A stretch of DNA of 64,000 bases, taken from assembly GCF_950295315.1 (NCBI RefSeq), contig NC_080168.1:72096008-72160007 (forward strand). The letters are read 5' to 3'. Every line of letters begins with the position of its first letter. Position 1 is the stretch's first letter. Positions 34,201 to 46,200 of this stretch are shown here, piece after piece. The stretch is from Erinaceus europaeus. Lineage: Eukaryota > Chordata > Mammalia > Eulipotyphla > Erinaceidae. The translations under genes and the position numbers were made by a program. The notes below the pieces were generated by a model. It was not told the origin of the DNA. It searched no databases and saw only the letters and a list, made by a program, of their open reading frames with translations.

Positions 34201-37200
34201 TCAAACCCTTATTCCCCATCTGCATAGGGGAAGCTTCACAAATGATGAAGCAGTGCTGCAGGTGTGTGTCTCTTTCTTTCTGTACCTACCTCCCTTTTAT
34301 ATAAATTCTTTTAAAAATTATATATATTTTATTAATACTCTGCATACTTGAATTCTGACCCATTCTTCTACATACATTATTTTTGGATACCACCAGCTCT
34401 AATTTCTCCCATAAAGATTTTTTGTTTTGCTTTGTTTCTTCTGGAATGCTTTTTCATTCAGATAGCAAAGGAGAAACACCACAAAATTAGCTTTCCACCT
34501 GGCATGTCCCATGTTTGGTTTAGTGTTGGACTTGAACTCAAGTGCTCAATGCAAGCACGCATATCCCCTACCCTAAGAGCAGTCTCTGACCTTTATGAAG
34601 TTTTTTGGCTAATTAATCCTTTTTTATTTAAGTTTTTATAGTCTTTTTTATTTATTGTATAGAAACAGCCAGAAATCAATAGAGAAGGAGGAGAGATAGA
34701 TGCCTGCAGACCTGCTTTGCCATTCTTGAAGCTTTCCACCTGCAGGTGGGGGCTAGGGTCCTGAACCTGGATCCTAGCACATTGTAACTTGTGCTCAACC
34801 TGGTGCATCATCACCAGTCCCAATAATAATAATAATAATACTTTCTTCTTTTTTTTTGGGGGGGGGTTTGGCCCTTGGTATTGTTGTTTTTGCTGCTGCT
34901 GCTGGATAAGACAGAGAGAAATGGAGAAAGATGGGGAAAATGGGAAAAGATAGACACCTGCGGACTTCCTTCATTGCCTATGAAGTGACCCCCATGCCAG
35001 GTGGGAAGCTGGGGGCTCAAACTGGGATCTTTAACGCTAGTCCTTGTGTTTTTGCACTATGTGCACTTAACCCTCTGCACTACTGCCTGGCCCCCAGTAA
35101 TCCTTTCTATGGAAAATTCCTGTGAAGAAGACGTACCCAAGTGTTTATTTCCTTCCTACCTTTTCCGTCTCTTTTCTCATTTCTCACCCTAGCTCTTCTC
35201 AACTCTAATTATGGCTTGATATCTCCAGGCCTTAGCTCAACTTTTTTTTTTCCCTACCCATCTCCCCTTAGCTCAACTTTTTAATAAAAGTTTCTTTTAG
35301 TCAGTAATTTTAGAATATTCAGTTACCAAAAAAAAAAAATCATGTCACTAATTGATATGTGTTTCTTTGGAATTGTATTTATCTCAGTGAATTAATATTT
35401 AAGAAAAAATCATTTGGGGCCAGGTGGTGGTGCACATGGTTGAGTGCACGCTATAGTGTGTGAAGACCGGGTTTGAGACCCTGGTTCCCACCTGCAGAGG
35501 TAAAACTTTGCAAGTGGTAAAGCAATGTTGCAGGTGTCTTTCCTCCTCTTTATCACCCCCTTCCCTCTTGATTTCTGACTGTCTCTATCTAGTAAATAAA
35601 GATAATAAGAAAATTAAAAAAAACATTTATTTTAATGAATGAGATAAAGAGAGAAAGAATAGTGTACTACTCAGCTCTAGGTTATGGTAGTGCTGAGGAT
35701 TGAACCTGAGACCTCAGAGCCTCAGACATGAATTTGTCTTTCATTTTTCCTCTTTCGTCTCAGATAAGAGAAACAGTTTCTGACTTCCTCTGGTGTTTTC
35801 CAGATTCCCTTGCCTCTCAGTGATATAAAAACAAAGAAGTCTAGTGACAGATGTTCCAAGTCCTGGTGGAATTGGGGTTGAGTCCTCTGGAGGCAAGAAA
35901 GTCTTTTTGCATAACCATTATGCTACCTCCCAAGTCCACAGATTAAGATTTTTCTATATTTGCATTTTTACATTAGGAATCTTAATTTCTTAGAGTCTAA
36001 AAAAAAGCACATGTTGATCTTTAGACAGTTATTATCGGTGTCTTTTTTTTTTTTTTTTTTAAAGAATTTATTTATTTGTGAGAAAGGCAGAGAGAGAGAA
36101 AGAACCAGACATCACTCTGGTACATGTGCTGCCGGTGATCAAACTCAGGACCTCATGGTTGAGAATCCAATGCTTTATCCACTGGGCCACCTCCCGGACC
36201 ACTGTCGGTGTCTTTAGTTTGCATTGAGAGTCTATGAGTTAAAGAATAATGATGATTGTGTCTGTCTACTTACATTGATCATGTGTTAGATGAAGATATA
36301 TTCATTGATTATATATATATATAATCAATTATATATATTCAATGTATATATACATTGATTACAAAATGTAACTTTAGCTGCTATGTTATTTAACTAAATG
36401 TGTTAGCCTTTCTTTTTCTTTTTTTTTTTTACACATTATCTTGTACCATGTACCTTCTTTAAAGTTGGTAACCTAAAGTATAAATATATCTAAGTCCTAA
36501 ATAGTGAAAGATCTGTTCTATATAAAATAATGTTCCACACTTTAGGAAATCCTGTGATTAATTTATTATTATTACAAATCTCTTTTGCTTTAAGTTTCTG
36601 TGAAAAACCATAGACTGTAACTGATGAACAGTAGGTATCAGGTTTTTTATGTTGCAACATAGTAAAAATTATTGGATCTGACATCTTTCAGGTAGCTTTC
36701 ATTTCATTAGGTTCATCATATTAGACATTAGAGAAAAGATCTATGATGTGTTCAAATGAGAAAAGTGGCCTTTTACTATTATTAATCTCTTTACTGTCTG
36801 ATTTTAATGTGGTGGGGAGTATGGCATTGTGCTTTTTAAGATTAGTTCAATGTGTGATTTCATCTAAATTGGCAGTCTTCGTATATTTCTGCATTCCATC
36901 TGTTGCAAAATGGTCTGGGCTTCTTACGGATAAGTAACTTGTAAATTAAGACAAATATATGTTAGTGTTTTCAGATAAGTGTCTATTCTTTGCAATAGTA
37001 AAACTATAAATGTCAACAAATGTATAAACTATTGTAAGTCAGATACATGTTGATATTCCTTGATACTGTATAAAACTATGGTAAAACTTGACAGCTATTA
37101 ATTTCTTACTGTTTTACATTTACATTCTACTGAGCTACCTTGGTTTTTGAGTAACTCTTTTACCAGCCATGCACAATTTTATGTCATGCAGTAAACATTA

Positions 37201-40200
37201 GAATAATACTGATCAAGTCAGTAATATAATTTTTTTCAAATATTGATGTGTTACACAAAATTATAAACAGATGATGCTTCTTAATATTAGTCATGATGTC
37301 ATCAGGAAATAACAACCATGTCAGTTATTGCGGTCTGTCAAATACTATTTCAAGTAAAAATCTTCCAAGAAAGAATGCTTCAACCTAATCACAAAACCTA
37401 ATTCAGAAAGCAATAGAAATCTTTATATATGTATCCTGTCTTGCTGATTAGAATATTGGAAAGGCATACCCAAGGATAACAACTTACTACAATTTATTAA
37501 AATTAATCCTTTTTTTCCTCCTTCAGTCTGTTTAAAATGGAAAACTTTGAGGCTGCTGTTGTATCATATGAAAAACATGGTAAATAATAGAAAAAATTGG
37601 AAGTACGTACCTTGATAAATGCTGACACCAGGATATTGTTTTTGTGCCATCTTGGAATGCCTGTGGAGTGAAATGTCTAAATCGTTGCATTATAGTTTCT
37701 ATTGTTGCTAAGACATGAAACAGTTTTGATTTTGTGCATTTCCTAAAGGGATTTTATATGAGTCACATTTTGAGTACTGCTGTCTAAATGGAATATTGCT
37801 TTACTATATGGGGCTCTGGAAGTTGTGTTTTACTTTTTGGTCATGTGTAAACTTAAGCATACTTAACTGTGAAACTTTTAGGAATACATATGCATAATAG
37901 GTAGCCTTTGATGGAATTTCTTAAAAAAAAGCGAGATTTATAAATTCTACTTTTCTATACATCTGTAGATTACCTCTGTCACTTACTACTATCTATATTA
38001 CTGTGAGTAAACTACTTAACAACTCTGTGCCTCAGTTTTAAGATTTTTGAAACTGAATAGCAGTTAACCAAATAGGGTTGCTTTGAAGAGTAATGGTTCA
38101 ATCATTTTCAATAAGTTTTTATTAATAACAGTATACGTTATTCATGTTAACATCACAACTGTTTTTGATAAAATAATCACGGCATCATTAACATTTATAT
38201 TGCAAGAATATCACATACTGTGGATCAATTTTAATTTGTGTTAGAAGTAAATCATGGGCAAAGTAAATGGTCTTATATACTTTTTGTGTGGTTACAAAGT
38301 TAAGAACTTGAAGCAGTTCTTTCTGATGTTCCGTATGTTAAAATATGATACACCGTTTTAATTTTTGCTTATGTAAAGTGCCCTCTTCCAACTTTTCTTG
38401 GATTCATAGACTATAACAGTGAGATTAAGACATGACTACGAAGCTGGAAGTTTCTGGAGCTTCTACAATGGTTAGAAAATATGCTACCTTTTAAAAAAAT
38501 ACGTATATTTACATAGTATATTGTGTTCTTACTGTATTTAGCAATTTTTAAGAAAATGTCAACAGTCAAAGACAACATATATTTAGTGAAAAAATGTTTG
38601 CATTGGTACTATAATGATATGGTAATTCAGCATAGTTTACTGAAACATAACCTGGTTTTCTTATTTAAACTAATAGATGTTACAACTGGATCTTAATATT
38701 GCAGATGATAGTGTCCTCCCACACCTTCCCTCCAAGATAATAGCTCTCCAGTTTGGGATTTGAGTATATAAACATTAGCGTTTATAGTGTTTATATACTG
38801 TTCAAAATGTTCATACTATATTGCTTAACTAGTTGGTAATCAAGATTGTATTTCTAATCTTTGTTAATGAAGGCAAATCCCAAAGTATAAACACCATTAA
38901 CACTTTCAGCTGTTGTTTACCACTTCTTCCAAATGTTTTGATCATAAAATTCATATGTTTCACTCAGTGGTTCTGGAATGCAGCCATCTTTTCAGTAACA
39001 GGTATGCTCTGAATAGTATCTGGAAGGTTTGGGACAAACTGGAGCAAATCTGTACTTTAGTGAAGAGGAAATGGTGACTTGATTTATCAGTACTACTGTT
39101 ACATGTGATTATAAAGTTTTATGTCCTTTTTACAAATCTTACAAAGTTTTTTCAAAAGATTTGTTAGAGGAGTCGGGTGGTAGCACAGTGGGTGAAGCAC
39201 ATGTGGCGCAAAGCACAAGGACCTGTGTAAGCTTCCCGGTTCCAGCCCTGGCTCCCCACCTGCAAGGGAGTCGCTTCACAGACGGTGAAGCAGGTCTTGC
39301 AGGTGTCTTATCTTTCTTTCCCCCTCTCTGTCTTCCCCTCCTCTCTCCATTTCTCTCTATCCTATCGAACAGCGACATCATCCATAATAATTATAATTAC
39401 AACAGTAAAACAAGGGCAACAAAAGGGAATAAATAAATATTTAAAAAAAGATTTGTTAGTTGAACCAAATTGATAGTCAGAAAAGAGCACTGAGGGACTG
39501 TAGCTCACCTGGTAGAGTGTGTGCTTTACCCTGTGCAAGAACCCAGGCTCAGGCTTCATACACCATGTTGGGAGCATCGCACCACATAGATTGTACTCAG
39601 CCAAAGCTCCATGAATGGTGAAATGATGTGGTGTCTCTCCTCTCTGTGATTCTTTTCTTCTCTGTCAATCTGAACTTTAAAGAAAATAATAGATCAATGA
39701 TGACCCCCGCCCCCAAAAGAAAAAAAAGAAAATGTCCTTGGAGGTTCGTCTCTCTTACTCCCTCCTTTCTTTTTTTCTCTTGCTTGCTTACTTTCTTTTT
39801 CTCTTAGTGCTGGAACTCTAATCCAGGACATCACATATGACAACATGAGCCACCTCTGTGCCCTGATGTTTTTTTACACAATGTGTCAAACTGTTTTCTT
39901 TATAATGCTGTGTGGGTAGTCATTTTAAGATTTTATTTGATAGGACAGAGATTAATTGAAAGGGGAAGGGGAGATACAGAGAGGGGAAGATGCCTGCAGC
40001 TCTGCTTCACTACCTGAGAAGCTTGCCCCTTGCAGATGGGGACTACTGGCATGAACCCAGGTCCTTGTGCACTATAACATTGTGTTATCCGGATTTGCCA
40101 TCATCCAGCCTATTACATTTATTTATTTATTTATTTATTGGATAGAGACAGCCAGAAATCAAGAGGGAAGAGGGTGATAGAGAATGAGAAAGACTGAGGC

Positions 40201-43200
40201 AATTGTAACACTGCTTCACTCACAAAGCTTACCCCCCTGCAGGTGGGGATCAGGGGCTTGAGCCTGGTTCTTTGTGCGTTGTAATGTGTACGCTCACACA
40301 GGTGAGCCACCACTTGACCCCCTGTTACCTTTATATTCAGTTTAACTTTTTTCCCAATGAGATTGAGATGAGTAAGCCCTGATAACATCTTAGTAAAATA
40401 ATAACTGCTTTCCATAGGTTTAAACATTGCTTTTTTTCCCTCCATGTTTTATCCTACATTTAACACATATATCTTTGAGATTATCAGAGGCTAATGGAAA
40501 TCAGTTATAATATGGTATTAACTAGAGATTTCATTGACGTTATGTTAGAGACATAATCAAATAATTTCTGTACATATATTAAAATTTTAAACTTTTGTAT
40601 GACCCTTTGTGTCACAGTTAACCTCGCATATTTGTTTCAGAACTTGCCAACTGCACTGTACCATTTTTATTTAGGTTTCCAAATACAGCTGTTCAAATAA
40701 AGGAAAGCAAAACTGTCTAGCTTTTAATAATTACTTGTGGTTAATGGGGATATTTATAATTCTTGATGAAATAATGCTTGAGAACTAGAATAAAAATACA
40801 AGATGAACTATAACACGATCTGAATATTGAGTATACATTTACTTTTAGCTATTCCATCCACTGTTTTATGTTTAAATGTATTTACATATAAAGGTGGTAA
40901 TAGTCTTTCCTGTTTTAAGAAATGAATTGTCTCGAGGAAAAGTAAACTCATTCTGGTGATTATTACTAGACTTTTGCTTAGAATCTAGGTATTTGTCTTT
41001 GATCTATAGGAATACAAGATTTTATGTAATAAAATCTTTCTGACTGATAATCTGGTAGTATTAACTGGGTGCTTTTAAGGTCTTTAAATAGAACTGAAAT
41101 CTGAAGTTTCTTTCATTGTTCCTATTACATAAATGACATTGCAAAATTAAGTTAATGGAAAATGATATTCCGGTTTACTCTTTTCTTTTTGATTTTAGAT
41201 GGGAAATGTAAAGTCATAACATTGATAGGTTGACTGTGACAACTATGCTTGCTTACAGAGAGAACAGGAAATGAGAATGGGTGATATGGGTCCCCGTGGA
41301 GCAATAAACATGGGAGGTAGGGATTTGAAGCAGAAGATTTCTGTAACTTCTAATTCTTTGGGGGATTGTACATGTGTTTGTGCTATCTACATATCAGTTA
41401 AACACAAAAATATGGGACAAAAATTTGTAATGGTGAAAAACCTTACATTTTATTTGGTTGAAATTAATTAAGTATATAATGTGTAGGAGAAACAAGTACA
41501 TATGCATAGGAGAGACATCTGGTTTTGCTTAAACTCAAAAAGCTATATTTTGTTTTAGAGATTTAATAAAAGAACTTTTTGAGTTTTTTTTTACAAGTTT
41601 CTATTTTAAGATAGTCTTTTTTAACTTTAGAGCTATGTTATTTATTTTATTTTAGTAGTAGTTATTTTTCCTTAATCTGCAGTATTGTGCACAGAAAAGC
41701 ATTGTTTGGAGGTACCTTTATGACTTCTCAAAGAAAAAGGTTCCTTACATATTTAAATTTTTATACACATCTCTAGACTTGATAATTTTGAGATAGTGCT
41801 CAGTATTACCAGTTTTACTTTTAACTGTCTATACAGCCTGATTATCAGGGAATCGGTTATCAGGTAAAGTGAGGAAAACATAAATCTTGGTTGCTAACAA
41901 TTTTTTTCTTTTACTAAAATTGAACTTTACATAATGCACTAAATTTTAAGTTTTTTAAAAATCTTTATTTGTTGGAGAGAGACAATCAGAAATTGAGAGG
42001 GAAGAGGGTGATAGAGAGGGAGAAAGAGAGAGACCTGCAGCACTGCTTCACCACGTGTGAAACTTTCCCTATGCAGGTGGGGACCAGGGGCTTGAACCTG
42101 GGTCTTTGCGCACTGTAACATGTGCACTCAACCCAGGTGCACCACCACCTGGCCCCTGTGAACTAAATTTTATACATTCATTTCATATTGGTTCATACTA
42201 CATAGTACGAGCTAAAATATCTACATGCCACAGAGGTACATACTGTAGATACATTACCATCGCATAGCATGTCAGCATGCACATTGAGAAAATACAGATA
42301 GCATCTAGAAAATACATTGTATGGAGTAAAGAAAGGAATCTTCAAATACCTGACGTTTGGAGTGAGCGTTTTCTGTGACCAGTTCTCTCAGTTTATCTCT
42401 CATGCCAGTTTCTTTAACCTTGGCAGTCAGGTAGTCTAGTTGTTGCTTACATGGTTACATTTCTTTCTGTACTGGACATCTCTGGTATGCAAAGAAAACA
42501 TGTCAGCACTCTGTCCCTTAATGTGTGATAGATCTGGGAAATAGTGAAGAGAGCTCTGCTCCAGATTAATAATTATGTTCCGTTTAAAAAGTCCTGGTAC
42601 TTAATATTCTTTTTTGGGGAAAGTTCAGATAAGATTTTTCTTAGACACTGTCTCTAACTTAGATTTCCCTTGTGGGAAATGTTGAAGTTTAGTTAAAATT
42701 TTTATAGTTATGTTAAAGGAATTGAAATGTTCCTAGATTAAGTTAATGTTTTATAAGCAAGAACTTTCTATCATTAAGAAAAGCAGGAAAATTGCTTGGT
42801 TAGAGTTGTTAGATTCTTTTGGGATTGGGTTCAGAAAGAATATATTGTGTGTTGCCAAGGAACTGGTAGAGAATGAAATTTCTTCCTCTCTGTTGTTTCA
42901 CATATATATTAACATGCACACACAGACGCATGCACATACTCACAATACAGCTGCGCTAGGCTTGTTTTTAGATTTATGGGGTTGGATGAAAACTTCAATT
43001 CGTGATACAGTGTCTTGATAAATTGAGCTAAGAATGCTTTAAAATTAATAAAATATTAGAAGAAATCTCCAAATCAGACATTATATTATTTAAATAAACA
43101 TAAAGTATGAATACTTTTAATATGTAATGAAATTGAGTGATACCTAAAACTGTATTTCAGGCCATTAGAAACAGTCTTTCAGCTATCACTCTATTTCAAT

Positions 43201-46200
43201 TAATATGAGGAAGGTGATTGTCATTGAAATAATACAGTACATACTTCATTGTTTCATTTCTAGAATTTCATTTATTTGGAAAATTTTCAGGTTTATTTGA
43301 AAAAATCAAAATAGTTGCATACTTATTTTAATGATTTGGTTGCAGTTTTCTAAAATAAGCTTTATTTTATTTTTATTTTTTTTTGTTCAGACTGCTTATT
43401 ATATATATATGTATTTTTAAAAATTGATTTCATTTGGATAGAGACAAATTGAGAGGAGGGGAGGTTAGAGAGGGAGAGAGATACTTATAGCACTGTTTCA
43501 TTGCTTATGAAGCTTTACTCTTGCAGGTAGAGGTCAGGGGTTTGAACCCGGATCCTTGCACACTGCAATGTGTTAGCTTAACCAAGTTTGCCACGTGTCA
43601 GCCACAATTTGTACATGACTTTCTTAAACAGTTAAAAGTATTGATTTCAGAATTGATTGCTTTTTCTTTATTATTTATTTATTTTTAACCAAAGTATTGC
43701 TCAGTGGTGCTGAGGTATATTACTTGGACTTAGAACTTAGGGCATGAAAGTCTTTATATTTAATTTAATTTAATTTTTTTTTTTTAACACACCAGAGCAC
43801 TGCTTACGGTGGTGAAGGGGATTGAACCTGGGACTTTGGAGCCTCAGGCCTGAGAGTGTTTTGTATAACCATTATGCTATCTACTCCTGCCCATGAATAT
43901 CTTTTTATATAAATATTAGGCTATTTCCCCAGCCCTTTAAATTGGTAGTTTATAGTCACCATTGTTTTGAAGTATTTTGATAAATCTAGGCTACATCAAA
44001 CAATACTACTTTTTAAAAAAATTTCATGCATTTACTACCTCATAGGCCCTAAAATAATTGATAGTTGGTTCATTTGTTTTATATGTTCATTGAGTTGTAG
44101 GATGAAAATTTTATTATTGCCTTGGTGTCCCATTCTCAAGAAAAAAAAGTGATCCTGATAATTAGTTATATTGTATAGATTGCATAAGTGTTGTTAAAAA
44201 TTTTTGCTATTAAAAATTTTGCTATTTTATTATACTAAGATAGGACAGCTCTAAGTTTAGATTGTTTTGCATAGATGCGTTTAGCCCAGCACCTGCTGGT
44301 AACCAAGGTCCTCCTCCAATGATGGGTATGAATTTGAACAACAGAGGAACTATACCTGGCCCACCAATGGGTCCTGGTCCTGCCATGGGACCAGAAGGAG
44401 CTGCAAATATGGGAACTCCAATGATGCCAGATAATGGAGCAGTGGTAATGTATCATAAAACATTTTGCTTATATACTATAATATATACTTCTGTCCCAAA
44501 GATAACTTCACACTTAGTATAACTTGGTGTCACTTTCAATGAAGAAAGAGTAATTTTGTGAAGTTATATGCAGATTTAAAAGATAATTTTTAAATATCTC
44601 AAGAGCTAAGATTACTGTCTGCTTTTTTTATGCTTAATATATTTTTAGTGCAATAAATTTTTAATGCCTTTTACCAGCATTAAGTGCAATAGATATTTTA
44701 TAATTGTGTTCTTAACCATTATGGACTACTTTATTTTAGTGGAAGATAAATTGTGTTACAGAACGTGTTTTAGCAAACATTTTAAACAAATAGGATACTT
44801 GTGATTAATTTCAGAGAGTTTATGAAACTAAACTCTAAGATACATTTTGATCTTGCATTATTGCATTTATATTATAAATTAATGTTAATAAATTTAAAAT
44901 AGACTACTTAATGGCTTAAATTTAGAGTGTGAAGATGTCTTTGTGGCTTAAATATTATAAAATCAATGTTCTGATTTTTTTTACCATATTTATTATATTT
45001 TGATATTACTACATAGGATACCTTTTATCTCTCTTGAAGCCCATCATTATTTGAGACGTTATATTGGCAAAGCATTTTGTTTTTTATTAATGGATACCGT
45101 GTTAACATTTAATTGAGTTTTGAACCAAATACAATAAATTTTAAGCTACCATTTAACTCTGACATGTCATTAGTTGTAAGTCTATCCTTAATCTCAGAAA
45201 TGCTGAAAGTGGATGTCCATCTTAGAAAAGATGGATGGGAGATTTATTCACTTTTAATTTGGGGGAGGTGATTGGAGAACTTTGTGCTGACACGATCCCA
45301 CTCCTCATGACCAACATCGTGTAATTTCATATAGAGACAGAGAGGGAAATAGAGACAGGGACAAGACAGAGCAAGGAAAGATACCACAGCATCTCCTCAC
45401 TGTCTGTGAAACTTCCTTGATGATGTTCACATGTGGCATCTGGCTTTACCATGGTAAAGTGTATCATCAGGTGATCTAACTACTACCTATGGGAACATAT
45501 CTCAATCGTTTACAAATTTATTTATTGTAGAATATTGTAGAATATAATCTTTTAAAGAATTTGTAAACAGGAGATGAGATAGGTAGTTTGCTGTCATCAG
45601 TTTGAACATAGAGTGTTTGCTTTCTTTAGTGAAGGCTTTATCTTATAGTAAATATTTGCAAGTTACTAGAGATTATTTTAGTTAAGCTTGTGTGTGACAT
45701 GTACTTATGAGCAATGACTTAGTAATAATAATTTCTAAGAACTTAAAGTAGTGAAAGAAATTAATAATAAACTTTATTTACTTCCTTCCCCCTGAAATTG
45801 TGAACTTTATTTAAATACCACCTGTTTATTTATTTATTTTGTTCTGTTTTGTTCTTTTCTATCGACACTTTACTACTTCCATAGATAGATTCTCAAGTTT
45901 TTAGATTAATATATGTGGTGATTATTTTGCTGTGTTTCAGAACACCTGATTCAGATGCTTAATAGTGCTATAATAGGTCATATTCATTACCATTTAAAAA
46001 GTAAATGTCCAATAATTTTCATTACAGAAGACACCTCACATTTCTCTATATAAATAATGGTCCACTGTATTTGTACTATTACTTTCTTTTTTTTTTTTTG
46101 TACTATTTCTATGTTAAAAGCATTGCTGTTGACATTTTAAGAATGTAATTTTAAAACATAAAGTATGTTACTGCTCCATAGTATTATTTAATTTTAAAGT

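Larger units (their letters stand above)
18226..41258 (+). other. PSPC1: Large PSPC1 intron (23.0 kb)
   Basis: Donor gtaagt and acceptor GCTTACAG. The left two thirds carry many SINEs. Nearly element-free AT-rich stretches are about 18250-18800, 20690-21210, 22500-23700, 24120-24720, 25260-25460, 25770-27690, 28700-29160, 30490-30980, 31280-32130, 32710-33030, 34320-34640, 36210-39150 and 40330-41258. Two potential unannotated exons with good splice borders sit in these gaps (23436-23456 and 37527-37579). Confidence 0.9.
41317..44274 (+). other. PSPC1: PSPC1 intron between the 58-nt and 170-nt exons
   Basis: 3.0-kb intron with B SINEs at 41950-42157 (-) and 43422-43606 (-) and nested D copies at 43664-43940 (-). 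About 41320-41935 and 42165-43370 show nothing recognisable apart from a short AT repeat near 43402. Confidence 0.9.
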
